64,000 nt of DNA from JADFOI01 sp965218935 (GTDB taxonomy: Bacteria > Acidobacteriota > UBA6911 > RPQK01 > JADFOI01). The notes below the pieces were generated by a model. The model had not been told where the DNA came from, searched no databases, and was given only the letters and a program-made list of their open reading frames with translations. Within the stretch, counting starts at the first letter, position 1. The number at the start of each line of letters is the position of its first letter. Position numbers and translations under genes: made by a program. This document shows positions 17,601-26,748 of this stretch, in pieces. The stretch lies in contig CBDCMH010000004.1 of NCBI GenBank assembly GCA_965218935.1, forward strand, positions 62,001 through 126,000, written 5' to 3'.

Positions 17601-17961
17601 ATTCACTGAGGCTCCCGAAGGTCACGGTCGCGGTTGTGGGATTACCCGCCACCGTCGCCACCAGGGTATCGGTACCCGAATCATACGTCCAGATGGTCCC
17701 TAAGTCTTTGTATAATCTAAAGTTATCGACGTCTGCATCCACGATCGCAGTGTAGGTCAGGTTGACCACGATCTGGGAGAGCGTGGCACTGCCCGTGTTG
17801 GTACTGAGCCTGAAATCAACCAGCTCCACGTCGGTGGGCGTGGTCCCGACTGCCCCACTCAGTTGATCAACCACCTGTGTGTCGGGGTTCCCTAAGGTCA
17901 ATGTGTCATCAATGTCCTCCCTGCCATCATCGTTTCTCCAGCGGTAGTGGAGTTGCTGCAG
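14614..17961 (-). CDS. Middle part of giant surface protein: FG-GAP/ASPIC segment
   Basis: Open from the IS3-family boundary at 17961 through LQQLHYRWRNDDG (before the first internal ATG at 17901) to a stop at 14614. It contains a run of FG-GAP/VCBS-type calcium-binding repeats (GDYDNDGDIDL, DIDGDGDLDIW, DCDDDGDLDVF), an ASPIC/UnbV-like domain (GAKIDVYVAG... to VPVNESI), two beta-sandwich blocks starting with NPTTQVVDQL-like text, and an SNEG module. Near the end it misreads LQQLHYRWRNDDGGE as a nonsense frame. One extra G in the GGGGGGG run at 14752-14758 would restore the motif and join this segment to the next. It has no start of its own. Confidence 0.75.
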   Translation of the reverse strand: MQQLHYRWRNDDGREDIDDTLTLGNPDTQVVDQLSGAVGTTPTDVELVDFRLSTNTGSATLSQIVVNLTYTAIVDADVDNFRLYKDLGTIWTYDSGTDTLVATVAGNPTTATVTFGSLSESIGTSATHYLVIYDAVNALSASDQITASIGTADLTTTAPNKTGDLTNEPSHTATAAGSVSFTDISTTSGLNANILSSMVFIDCNNDGYIDMAKASTVITSARTISVNDGDNTFTTSTTALTVGHRGLGAGDYDNDGDIDLVGRDPDVLTNNDLAGCTSWTETNLTANNSEATMFADIDGDGDLDIWEFGQDNIWYRNDGGTTFTAQTTMPGGVGVLANGEGASAADFTNDGYIDFIYAASTTDVEAFVNDGDNTYTFHTDVGASFGLPSAVDQHENMEWAWGDCDDDGDLDVFISDLTSEGLYENNGSGSFTNVTVARGLTIADPDGADWGDYDNDGDLDLIAAQDGGVSHLYQNNGSCSFSEVASSVGLGGSGAIGNVVGWLDIDNDGDLDLMSGVGDLWRNDLDDTHYLKVLPVGSGAANKAPKTPIGAKIDVYVAGTATRVAHREVMASYNNFQPPVMQHIGLPASSGGGSGAYDVTVTFPGGTSVTRSGVVPVNESITIGGNPVPNTIRIDESELLLANPTTQVVDQLGSASGTTPTDVELVGFQVSTPVNSVTLDDVVVNLTYNGIVDADVNNLRLYKDLGTVGTFESGTDTLVDTVAGNPTTGTVTFASLGESIGTAATHYIVIYDVVNVLSASDQISASIGTADLTTVAASSKAGDLTSEPIHTVVGSGAGATWAAFEDTPLTGLEKLTTKRVRIEISNEGANASGSVPYRLEVSQANPGTCDDGGNTWTRIDTSTEWNMVASTYFDDGDSTANIASGLTDGNTTFVAGQLKESNDQTSGITLSTTEFTEIEYAIQATVSATDGATYCFRLTDAGSATNFTHVETRYAKVTLANMSAAITSTNPAPLTEGNLDAATVTVTLTDGTYNGSLVTGDFLLNGAPTVTTISGVVRDSATRAILTLAFDGTDFDSDANMSVTVATTALVTGGPLTTGTVTVTAVVEGGSVCSNSTTAGEMMMAGKSSSSVLLTLESVKHPTTRKNTRLGSWKQ
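15080..15567 (-). repeat. SNEG module, copy B
   Basis: Holds ATWAAFEDTPLT, RVRIEISNEG, YRLEVSQANP and TYCFRLTDAG. It is the closest relative of copy A. Confidence 0.75.
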
Positions 17962-18001
17962 TGTACGTCTTCAGCGAGAATGGGACATTTGGGGTTCCAA
18001 G

Positions 18002-19000
18002 CTAAGAGACAGTGGGAACCGATGCTGATCGGGCTAGTTTAGCATTGATCGCCTGCCGACGGGCAAGGGTGACTCCTTTCAATCTTCTCCTTTTTGTGTG
18101 GATGGAATCTCGTCTTGCGAAGTACATGTCATCGGGTGTGACGTTACCCAGGGCCTCGTGATAGCGCCTGGAGTTGTAGTAGTCGATAAAGACCGCGATT
18201 TCTCGCTCCAACTCCTCGGGTGTCTCCCAGACCATTAGGTTGATGCGTTCCTTGCAGGAACGATGGTAGCGTTCGATCTTCCCGTTGGTCTGGGGATGAT
18301 AGGGTGAGGCCAGGATGTGGCCCAGTCCCTTGGTCTCCAGATACTGACCAAAGTCTTTGGAGATCAAAGCCGGTCCGCGGTCTGTCACCAGCCGGGGCCG
18401 ATCAGACAACGGAGCCTGTTCCACACCCGTTCTCTCACAAGCCGCCTCGACCACCTGGCTGAAGTCTCCAGCACGCATGGCCGTGTGAAGTCCCCAGGCC
18501 AGGATCCTCCGGCTAAAGTCATCCAGTACTGAGATCAGATAGTACCAGCCCCAGTTCTTGACCAGAAGATAGGTCGCATCCGTTTGCCACTGCTGGTTGG
18601 GTCGGGTCGTCTTGATTCGATATTCCGATTCGGCTGGAAAGCTCCGGAGTTGAACCTCCCGAATCAGCCCTTCCGCTTTCAAAATCCGGTAGACCGAGGA
18701 TTCCGAGACCGTAAACCCGCACCTATCCGTCACCTGGCAGCTCACTTCTCGTGAGGACCACTCTGGAAACAGCAGCGCCATCTCCAGGATTCGGTCCCGT
18801 TCTTTGGGCAGGATCTGATTCCAAACCCGTCCTGATCCTGGGGGACGGTCCCGCAAGCCTGCCAACCCCCTCTTTCGAAAGTGGTGTCTCCAGCGATAGT
18901 AGGTCGAGCGGGGGATCTCGAGTTGATCCAGCACCTCCCGGACCGGTAACTCGGAGGCCTCCACTGTCCTTAAAACTTCCAGCTTGTGCTCGCTGAGCAT
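18002..19000 (-). CDS. IS3-family transposase OrfB (DDE integrase)
   Basis: 332 residues: a helix-turn-helix region (PRSTYYRWRHHFRKRG) and an rve integrase core with the catalytic acidic residues in QTDATY, VTDRGPAL and NGKIERYHRS (D, D, E). It is normally made as an OrfAB fusion by frameshifting. It may also start on its own at the ATG at 19000. Confidence 0.9.
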   Translation of the reverse strand: MLSEHKLEVLRTVEASELPVREVLDQLEIPRSTYYRWRHHFRKRGLAGLRDRPPGSGRVWNQILPKERDRILEMALLFPEWSSREVSCQVTDRCGFTVSESSVYRILKAEGLIREVQLRSFPAESEYRIKTTRPNQQWQTDATYLLVKNWGWYYLISVLDDFSRRILAWGLHTAMRAGDFSQVVEAACERTGVEQAPLSDRPRLVTDRGPALISKDFGQYLETKGLGHILASPYHPQTNGKIERYHRSCKERINLMVWETPEELEREIAVFIDYYNSRRYHEALGNVTPDDMYFARRDSIHTKRRRLKGVTLARRQAINAKLARSASVPTVS

Positions 19001-19020
19001 CCTCTGATACCTCCTTCGCC

Positions 19021-19346
19021 TTACAGGCCCAAACTTTTTTTAGCTTTTGGTTCTCCACTACCGTCTCGGCCACCGCCTTCTTCAAGGCCTCATTCTCCTC
19101 CTTCAAGCGACGCACCTCACCGGAAGTCGCATTCCGTTGGGTCTCCCGGGTTAGACCGTTTTTGCCCGAATCCAGGAAGGCCTTGGACCACTTGTAGTAG
19201 ATCGAAGGTTGAATCCCTTCTTTGCGGCACAGTTCGGTGACGGGAATCTCTCCGCGGAGCCCCTCCAAAACGATGTGGATCTTCTCTTCGGCCGTGAATC
19301 TCCGGCGGGTGGCCCTACGGATCTGTTTGACGACGTCTGTGGTCAT
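19021..19346 (-). CDS. IS3-family OrfA (helix-turn-helix)
   Basis: Begins MTTDVVKQIRRATRRRFTAEEK, an InsE/Tnp_1 HTH, followed by a leucine-zipper-like coiled coil (EVRRLKEENEALKKAV). As sequenced, the frame reads past an A7 run (T7 at 19035-19041 on the plus strand) to 18723 in an unlikely extension. With A8, OrfA would end LKKSLGL at 19021 and OrfB would lie in the usual -1 frame. The run is therefore either the slippery site or a miscalled homopolymer. I give the restored end. Confidence 0.65.
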
Positions 19347-19502
19347 AGCGTTCTCCTTTTGGTTGTGCCATGACCAGCATCGGCTTGCTCTGATGGGCTG
19401 TCAAGATCAGCCCTTTGAGGGGGTGAGATCTCACCCCCTCAAACCTTCCAACTCTCTCTTAACTCTCGGCCCTATGTGTCCCACTTTCGCTGACGGGATA
19501 CA

Positions 19503-22500
19503 GCGCACACCGAGTGCGCCGTCTCCACCCTTGCCTGCTATTACCGGGGAATCAGTCGCCGTCGTTTGAATCCAGGCCGAAAGAGTGAAATCTCCTGAGC
19601 CCATATCCAAGGAAGCGTCCGTACCTGCATCCACGTAATCATCCGTCCCATCAAACTCCTGCCAGGCAGATACTTGTCCTCCTTGTCCAGTTGCTGATAT
19701 CTGATCATCTCCATCATTAGGGTTACTGGTCGAATCCTGATAAAGATTAGGATTGCCGATGCCGGCCTGATCTTCCTTCAAGTGCCACAGCCCGGCATAG
19801 CCATTCTCCCAAACCTTCTCACTACCGTAGATTGCCGACGCGGCCGGCTCCGAAGCGGCTGCATTGCCGTAGTAGATGTAGAAGTCGGTATTGACCGTGC
19901 TGGGAAGAAAATTAACCTCGAAGTGCAGCTCTCCGGTGTTCGCACCCGTGTCGATAACCACGACCTGCCGTGGAAGCTCGGTCACCCCGTCTGCCCGGGT
20001 CACTCGAATATCTTCTCCGAGTGACTTGACGTTGGAGTGAAAATCCGCACCTAAGTCAGCCAAATCCACATAAACGGGGAAATCCGTCTGGTCGGCATCC
20101 ACCTTGGTGTTGTCGATGGTGATCTTCTTGCGGTAGCCCCAGGCCGAATCAAACCACTGGGCCTCCTGGCCGCCGATAGTGGCCAGGAAACCGCCTGCCC
20201 CGGTCCCAGGGTTGTCCTGGTTGTTGAACTCGGTCTTGATCCAGGAGGCCGGGCGGACACCATTGGAAAGGCGGACTTCATCGATATTGCCGTCGCTGAA
20301 TAAGGTCGTACCATTCCGAGACCCCATATAAAAGGGTCTAAGGCCAAAATTATTCGTGTTATCGGCGATATAAGGATTCCCGGTAGCTGTTTGAGAAGCT
20401 CCGTCAATATACAAAGAAGTTTCCGGATTACTGGTGCCTTTATGATAAATCCCAACATAGTGGTGCCAGACAGCGACCGAGGGGGAGGCAAAACATTGAT
20501 TATTATTAGGGGGAGCGTCATTACCTCTCGCATGCAATTCTATTTCTGTGGCAGCGCAAGTGCTCACATCATCAAGATGCATTGCAAAACCATCTGTGTG
20601 GCTGTTCGTGTCAGTCGTCAACTCAAATTGGGTTTGGGTTGAAGCGGGGTCAAAACTCGCTTTGTTCATCCAAAAGGAAAGAGATATTGCATCCGTTGTT
20701 GAGAAGTCTATATTGCCTGTTGAGATATAGTCATCATTCCCATCAAACTCCTGACCTGCACCTACATTCCCGCTCTTCCCCGTGTGGGAAACATTATCCG
20801 TACCGGTAATGGCATTGGAAGTCGCATCAAAGAAATTGCCGGAGGCTTCCTCCAAATGCCACACAGCTTCATACCCGTTGGCCCAGACATTCTCACTTCC
20901 GTAGAGTGCCGACGCAGCCGGCTCTGAAGCGGCCGCATTTCCGTAGTAGATGTAGAAATCGGTATTGACCGTGCTGGAAAGAAAGTTGGCCTCAAAGTGC
21001 AGTTCTCCGGTCTCGCTTCCGACATTGATGCTGACGACCTGTCGGGGAAGCTCGGTGGTGCCGTTTGAGGTCGTGACCCGAATGTCTCCTCCATCATCGC
21101 CACCGGAGGACTCGACATTGGCAAAGAAATCCGCACCTAAATCGGCCAGATCGACATAGACGGGGAAAGCGGTTTGGTCTGCGTCCACCTCGGTGAAATC
21201 GACGGTGATCTTCTTACGGTAGGTCCAGGCGGTATTATACCAACCAGGTCCAGCCTCTCCGCCATCATCATTTCGCCACCGGTAGTGGACCTGCTGCAGA
21301 TCGGGAGGGGTTGCTTCAAATGCACCAATACTGACGGGATTAGAACCTGTGGGCCTTACATTTCCGGCAATGTCTTCTGATGGAACATTGCTATCGGCAG
21401 TTTGGCTTAATCCTGCTTGGTACAACACTGAACTGGCGTCTTTAACTCTGTAATCACCGTTGGCGTAGTCTGTGACAGCAGCATTCCAACCATCAACTTC
21501 AGCGGCAGGAGAAATATCTACCCAGTTGGTGCCAACAGAATCATCAGAAGCATTGAAATCTGTGACTCCACCGGGGAGTATGTCTGTGCCATCGTTATTG
21601 AACACCGCGCAGTTCTTGACAGTTACCGTTCCAGTGTCCACATCAAGCCCTTCAAGGCCTCCGCCAACTACCGTACAATTATAAAAGTATGCGGTCGCGG
21701 ACCATGCGGAGGTAGCACGAACTATTTCATCCGTATTACTAATGTTGGAATTTTCAAGAATAGTGTTTATGAACCAGACCTCAGCAGTTCCATCGTCCGA
21801 AAGCTGCAGTACCTCAAAGTCTGCGGTACCTCTAAAATGGCTGGCTATAAACTTGATGGTCTTATGATAGGCGGCAGCTCTAATCCGCGCCGCAAGGTTA
21901 CCACCAGTATTTTCCACTTGAAGACCAATGAAGTCTGCTTCAAGATAGGTGCCGGCAGCGGCATCATTATCAATATCCAACGTGTCCGCCGCAGAAGATA
22001 ACCGGTAATGGGAAGTGCTCCATTTCCCATCAGTGTAGGGATTGCGGGCACCGCTCATGACCTCTATTTCAAGATACCGCCCGGCAGATCTATCAGTGTT
22101 CCACCCGTCAAAAATCACCGATGTATCAGGCGTACTCCAGTTACCGTCAGAGTTTACGATCTCGACCCGCAAGAACCTGTTAAGATCCACCAGATCCTTG
22201 CTCTCTCCTGCCTGCATTGCAGACATGGATGTGTAGGTGGCATCATAACCACCAGGGGAGCTAGCTGTGCTTGGATATATAGCAACTGTGCGGGTCGTTG
22301 GAGCCTCGGCAGAGGTTGTCCCTTGTCCCTCGACACTCAAGACCGTTTCATCGCCGTCGCCGTTTCTGGCCTTGACCTTGACCCCATAAGTGGTTGAGCT
22401 GTTCAACCCTAGCAAAGTCAGGGCATCCACAGCGGCATCCGTCATCCAGACCTCAGTGGCGGACGGGTTGCCTGCAGCATCGACCCATTGGTTGAGCCAG

Positions 22501-23681
22501 GTGGCATCGTTCGGTGATGTGGTCACCACCTGAACTGCGTAGGTGGTGTCGGGATTGGATGCAGGGTTGCCGTTTGCAAAACTGGCCAGATCCAGGGTCG
22601 TCGTGGTGGCACCGTTTAAGGTCGGGGTGCCGGGCACTGCGGCAGCGGTGTAGGCCTCAGAGGATGACGAGGCCGTTCCGGCATTGGGCACCGAGTCTCG
22701 GGCGGTGACCGTGTAGCCATAGCATTGGTTGACTTGCAGACCGGTGTCGGTATACGAGGTGCCGGTTTGCCATAAACTGGAGTCGCCGCCGGTCCCGGCA
22801 TCGGCACCGCAGTCGGTATTATCCAGGGTAAACAGATACTCAACGGGGGTGGAGGGGTCAGAGGCGGTGGTGGCGGTCATATCGATGCTGGTGGTATCGA
22901 CTTCATCGGGGGCCGTGGCAAAGGTCATCGGCTCCGGGGTGGGAGGGGTGGTATCTCCGGCGGGTGCCGCCTTCAGCGCCACGCCGACAGTAGCAAACTC
23001 CTCGGTGGACCCAGTCGAGTTCATGACCACACTGGTGGTTGCGGCTACCTCGGTTGAGCCCCACCCGAAAGGCTCGCTCGCGTGACTGCCATTCCACCGC
23101 TGTGTCTGACTGGGGTCCACGACTGCACCGCCCGACTCCTTGGTACCACTTGCATCAAAGACCAAATCGCCTACCACTGCTGTGACCGTAACGCTTGAAC
23201 CACCGGTGCCCGTGTTGGTGTTTGGCGTTCCAAGCGGCGTCGTCTGGTGAACTCCCGTATAAGACGACACGGCAGCGAAAAGTTGATCGGACGAGGCTAT
23301 GGTGATGCGCATAGTCCCGTCCGTTATGGCGGTGGAATTGACGCGGCTAAACAACGTTGTCTGCACATCCGACGCATTGGTCGCCGGAGCGCCCACCGGG
23401 GTAAGCGCTTCGTTGACTCCCGTCGGGTCCCAGACCACAGAGGAGATCGCCGGGAACCCGTTCGCCTGATGCACGGCAACAAACACGAACCGGTCCGTGC
23501 CGCTGATCGTATGCGTGATGTCTAACTGTGTTCCGGTTATGCCCCCGGTGGTGGTCGAACTATGTGCGATTGCCCCAAAGCCATGGGCACCGCAAAAACA
23601 GGCGAAGATCACCGTGAAGACCAGAAGTCTTGACCAGTTTATCTGCTTTTGCCGTATCACTTTTGCCATGGCTTGATTCAA
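19503..23681 (-). CDS. N-terminal part of giant surface protein: signal peptide, fibronectin-like and LamG modules
   Basis: Begins with a signal peptide (WSRLLVFTVIFACFCGAHG, about residues 17-35). Modules that follow are a beta-sandwich domain, fibronectin type III-like regions, a beta-helix-like region with PTRTVAIYPS onward, an HYRWRNDDGG motif (about 21290), and two DUF2341-plus-LamG units (WNTAWTYRKKITVDF; WFDSAWGYRKKITIDN). The second LamG domain is cut at GDGALGVRC by the IS3-family element, and the codons after that belong to the element. The ATG overlaps the S26 peptidase stop by 4 bases (ATGA at 23678-23681), so translation is coupled and the peptidase likely serves this protein or its regulon. 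Confidence 0.8.
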
Positions 23682-24172
23682 TGCAGTTGACCTTCAACGA
23701 CGGTTAACGTGTCTCCCAAAAAGTCGAGATCGGAGTGAGAACCGGTCCCGGCTGGATAGATCCACCCTTTGAGGGCAGAGGCCAACCGTCGCGCCTGGTG
23801 CCACATTTTGGCTCCCCGGCTGGCCAGTTGGATGGACTGACCATTTCGCTCGACACCTACAACTCGGCCCAAGATCTGTTGTTCTGAAACGGGTTCGTCC
23901 GAGCTGAGGGAGGCATCGCCGCGTAGCTGGAATACCCGTGCATCCCTCGAGGCGATCTCGACAACTCGATGGGCGATGAGTCCTCTCTCAGAGCGGTAAA
24001 GGACGATGTCTGCAAGTTTCACATCAGAGACAGCAACAGGCTCGACCGTGATGAGCTCTCCCTCGCGAATGCTGGGATACATGCTTCTCCCACTGGGCCG
24101 GAAGCGCACAGTGGCGTCCTGGCTCAAAAGCTCAGTGGTGAGATCCAAAAGTAAATTCGATGCCTTTGCCAT
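23678..24172 (-). CDS. S24/S26-type signal peptidase
   Basis: 164 residues from the ATG at 24172, preceded by GAGG (an upstream TTG at 24181 is less likely). The catalytic Ser30 is in PSGRSMYPSI. The second conserved box, GLIAHRVVEI, has His68 where classical type I enzymes have Lys, as in SipW/archaeal-type and RiPP-cluster S26 peptidases. A DxxLSSDEPV box follows. No clear membrane anchor is seen. The gene overlaps the giant surface-protein gene and has its own sigma-54 promoter. It could trim the giant protein or the leader of the cassette peptide. Confidence 0.85.
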   Translation of the reverse strand: MAKASNLLLDLTTELLSQDATVRFRPSGRSMYPSIREGELITVEPVAVSDVKLADIVLYRSERGLIAHRVVEIASRDARVFQLRGDASLSSDEPVSEQQILGRVVGVERNGQSIQLASRGAKMWHQARRLASALKGWIYPAGTGSHSDLDFLGDTLTVVEGQLH

Positions 24173-24254
24173 ATGCCTCAATCTTTGTTGCTCAGGTCCC
24201 CTACACGATCGGCGTGCCTGTACCCATACCTTCGGCCTAAGTCGATCTTCTTAT

Positions 24255-24270
24255 AGCAAGAGCTGTTCCA
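24255..24270 (-). promoter_or_regulatory. Sigma-54 promoter for the S26 peptidase/giant gene operon
   Basis: On the minus strand TGGAACAGCTCTTGCT has GG and GC exactly 10 bases apart and matches TGG-A-C...TTGCT. Transcription would start near 24244, about 70 bases before the peptidase ATG, the same spacing as for the maturase operon. Confidence 0.7.
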
Positions 24271-24378
24271 GGTTGGGGGGTCTTCCGGGCTAGCTAGATT
24301 ATTTCGTATAAACCTATTTAACTCAGTCATTTACATGAAATATGAGGGGGTTTTAACATCGGACAAAAATCGCTGAAT

Positions 24379-24400
24379 GTCAACAGTGGTTTACATTTTC
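24379..24400 (+). promoter_or_regulatory. Shared 22-bp motif, copy 1 (possible activator site)
   Basis: GTCAACAGTGGTTTACATTT plus TC. It matches 28424-28445 at 20 of 22 positions. It lies between the divergent peptidase and PqqD genes, a fitting spot for an enhancer of the sigma-54 regulator. Confidence 0.5.
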
Positions 24401-24451
24401 GTAAAGTCAGGTTGCACAGGGGTTTGCCCCGAAAATGGGGCTATTTTGGGA

Positions 24452-24484
24452 GATTCGGCACCTGAGGTGCCTCCTACATTCCGG
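24452..24484. repeat. Dispersed palindromic repeat, copy 2
   Basis: GATTCGGCACCTGAGGTGCC followed by TCCTACATTCCGG. The stem GGCACC/GGTGCC has a TGA loop. Flanking bases match copy 4 most closely. Confidence 0.85.
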
Positions 24485-24572
24485 AGGTTTTCTCCGCCTC
24501 CAGCAGCTGCCGTTTGAACAGGGTCGGGAATGTTTGGTACGTTGTCTTACAGAGCTTTGCGGAGACCTCGGG

Positions 24573-24887
24573 ATGGGAAAAACCCCTATGAGTCCTCAAA
24601 CCAGGCGTTTTATCCAGGAACAGGGCGTGGTCACACGGCAGATCGCCGGGGAAACCGTGTTGGTCCCCATCAGAAGCGGGGCGGCCGATCTGGACTTCAT
24701 CTATACCTCCAACGATACCGGCACTACAATCTGGGAATGTCTGGATGGTGAGAAGACGGTCGACCAGATCGTCGAAACGATCTGCCAGGAATATGACGTG
24801 CCTGCAGAGGAAGCGACCCAGGATGTCATGGACTTTTTAAGTGCTCTGGAAGCTGCAGGTTTGGTGCATACCGCTGAAAGTCCATGA
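24573..24887 (+). CDS. PqqD-like peptide chaperone (RRE domain)
   Basis: 104 residues starting MGKTPMSP. GGAG at 24561-24564 supports the ATG at 24573 over the longer open frame. The central region (GETVLVPIRSG, FIYTSNDTGTTIWECLDG, TVDQIVETICQEYDV) and the C-terminal DVMDFLSALEAAGLV match the PqqD fold, which binds precursor leader peptides and delivers them to radical SAM enzymes. It overlaps the exporter gene by 4 bases. Its partner maturase and precursor lie about 20 kb away, on the same strand. Confidence 0.85.
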   Translation: MGKTPMSPQTRRFIQEQGVVTRQIAGETVLVPIRSGAADLDFIYTSNDTGTTIWECLDGEKTVDQIVETICQEYDVPAEEATQDVMDFLSALEAAGLVHTAESP

Positions 24888-26746
24888 CGGAAACATCTCC
24901 CACCCTAACCACTCGAGGTCGAGCACTTCTTGACCAATTGCCTTATCTCCCCCGTGCCTTCTCCATGGTCTGGGAAGCAACGGGTTACTGGACCCTCACC
25001 TGGGCCATCCTGCTGCTGGTGCAGGGTGTGCTTCCCGTGGCCATTGTCTACCTGACTCGATGGCTGGTGGATGGCCTGGTGGCAGCCGTGGATACCGGGG
25101 GCAGCTGGGAGAGTGTCCAACCTACTTTGATTCTGGTGGCCCTAATGGCGGGAGTCCTGCTGGCCAGCGAGCTTCTGGGTAGCACCACTAGTTGGATCCG
25201 CACGGCCCAGTCCGAGTTGGTCAAGGATCATATCAGCACTCTGATCCATGAAAAGTCGGTTTCCGTGGATTTGGCCTTCTATGAATCCCCCGAATATTAC
25301 GATCATCTGCACCGCGCCCGTGCCGAGGCCCAGTACCGGCCCCTGGCACTACTGGAGAACGCCGGCAACCTGGTCAAAAACAGTATTACCCTTCTGGCCA
25401 TGGCGGCCGTCCTCATTCCCCTGGGATTGTGGCTGCCCATCGCTCTTCTTCTCAGTACGCTGCCGGCCCTGATCGTGGTGCTCCGCTACAGCTCGCGGCA
25501 ACATCAGTGGCGTTTGAGGCGAACAGCGGATGAGCGCCGCAGCTGGTACTACGACTGGTTGCTCACCAGTGGCGAGACCGCCGCTGAGCTCAGGCTTCTG
25601 GACCTGGGAAAACACTTTCAGAAGGCCTTTCAGATCTTGCGTCTGCGACTGCGTGAGGAAGGCCTGCGGCTGGCCAGGAATGAAGGTCTGGCCGAAGCGG
25701 GAGCCCGAGCTTTCGCTCTTCTGGTCACCGGTCTCTCCCTGGCCTGGATGGCCTGGAGAACCATGCAGGGTCTTATTTCCCTGGGCCAGCTGGCTCTTTT
25801 TTATCAGGCCTTTTATCAAGGCCAGGCCTTGATGCGCACCCTATTGCAAAGCGTGGGTCAGGTGTACGCCAACCTTCTCTTCTTGAGCAACCTCTTTGAA
25901 TTCCTGGATCTGCAGCCTCAAGTTGTCGATCCTCCCCGGCCCTCTCCGCTGGCCGTGCCCTTGAAGGAGGGGATCCGCTTTGATCAGGTAACCTTTCGCT
26001 ATCCTGACAGCGAGCGGCTGACCCTTCGCAACTTTGACCTTTTTATTCCCGCCGGCAAGACGGTGGCCATCGTGGGGGCCAATGGTGCCGGCAAGAGCAC
26101 TCTGATCAAGCTGATCTGCCGCCTCTACGACCCTGAGGAAGGACGCATCGAACTGGATGGAGTCGATCTGCGAAAACTGTCCCTCCGGGAACTTCGAAGT
26201 ACCGTGGCCGTGCTGTTTCAGGAACCGGTCCGTTATAACGAGACGGTTGCTGAGAACATCGGCCTGGGGAACCTGGAGGTAGCCGGGCACCGACCGGACG
26301 CGGTCCGACCTGAAATCGAAAGGGCGGGCGAGGGAGCCGGTGCCCAGGCGGTGGTGGAGCGTTTGCCCCGAGGTTACGACACTCTGTTGGGAAAGTGGTT
26401 CGTGGAGGGGACTGAGCTCAGTGTGGGGGAATGGAAGCGAATCGCCCTGGCCAGAACCTTTTTCCGGCAGGCTCCCATCCTCCTACTGGATGAACCCACC
26501 AGCAGCATGGATTCCTGGGCCGAAGCCGAGTGGATGGATCGCTTTTCCCAAAACACCCGTGGCAAGACCGGGGTGATCATTACCCATCGATTCACCACCG
26601 CCATGCGAGCCGACATCATTCATGTGATGCAAAACGGAAAGATCGTGGAATCGGGAAGCCATGAAGAGTTGCTGGACAGAGGGGGGGAATATGCGAGGTC
26701 GTGGAGAAAGCAAACGCGGGAACGCCAGCAGGTGACAGAGAGTTAG
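24884..26746 (+). CDS. ABC exporter (fused membrane and ATPase domains)
   Basis: 620 residues: an N-terminal six-helix exporter domain (to about 330) and a C-terminal ATPase with Walker A GANGAGKST, Q-loop LFQEP, Walker B ILLLDEP and H-loop THR. The signature motif is LSVGEWKR instead of LSGGQ. This is a recurring variant in exporters of RiPP clusters and normally still hydrolyses ATP. There is no N-terminal peptidase domain, so leader removal would need a separate enzyme such as the S26 peptidase. The stop lies 2 bases from the convergent regulator's stop. Confidence 0.85.
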   Translation: MTETSPTLTTRGRALLDQLPYLPRAFSMVWEATGYWTLTWAILLLVQGVLPVAIVYLTRWLVDGLVAAVDTGGSWESVQPTLILVALMAGVLLASELLGSTTSWIRTAQSELVKDHISTLIHEKSVSVDLAFYESPEYYDHLHRARAEAQYRPLALLENAGNLVKNSITLLAMAAVLIPLGLWLPIALLLSTLPALIVVLRYSSRQHQWRLRRTADERRSWYYDWLLTSGETAAELRLLDLGKHFQKAFQILRLRLREEGLRLARNEGLAEAGARAFALLVTGLSLAWMAWRTMQGLISLGQLALFYQAFYQGQALMRTLLQSVGQVYANLLFLSNLFEFLDLQPQVVDPPRPSPLAVPLKEGIRFDQVTFRYPDSERLTLRNFDLFIPAGKTVAIVGANGAGKSTLIKLICRLYDPEEGRIELDGVDLRKLSLRELRSTVAVLFQEPVRYNETVAENIGLGNLEVAGHRPDAVRPEIERAGEGAGAQAVVERLPRGYDTLLGKWFVEGTELSVGEWKRIALARTFFRQAPILLLDEPTSSMDSWAEAEWMDRFSQNTRGKTGVIITHRFTTAMRADIIHVMQNGKIVESGSHEELLDRGGEYARSWRKQTRERQQVTES

Positions 26747-26748
26747 TC

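Larger units (their letters stand above)
17962..19502 (-). mobile_element. IS3-family insertion sequence
   Basis: Imperfect terminal inverted repeats of about 33 bp begin TGTA and share TCAGCGA.A.TGGGACA at 17962-17994 and 19470-19502. It encodes OrfA and OrfB on the minus strand. The flanks (left GCTGCAG, right GCGCACA) show no target duplication, and the gene on each side does not join up across it. This suggests a deletion or recombination between IS copies rather than a simple insertion. Confidence 0.9.
24173..24572. other. Divergent intergenic region between S26 peptidase and PqqD-like genes
   Basis: About 400 bases without a supported gene. It holds the minus-strand sigma-54 promoter (24255-24270), an AT-rich stretch (24290-24370), the 22-bp motif shared with 28424 (24379-24400) and repeat copy 2 (24452-24484). 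Confidence 0.6.

Noticed and set aside
24405..24440. Sigma-54-like promoter upstream of the PqqD-like gene (TTGCAC...TTGC)
   Set aside because: The spacing is one base too long and the GG of the -24 box is missing.
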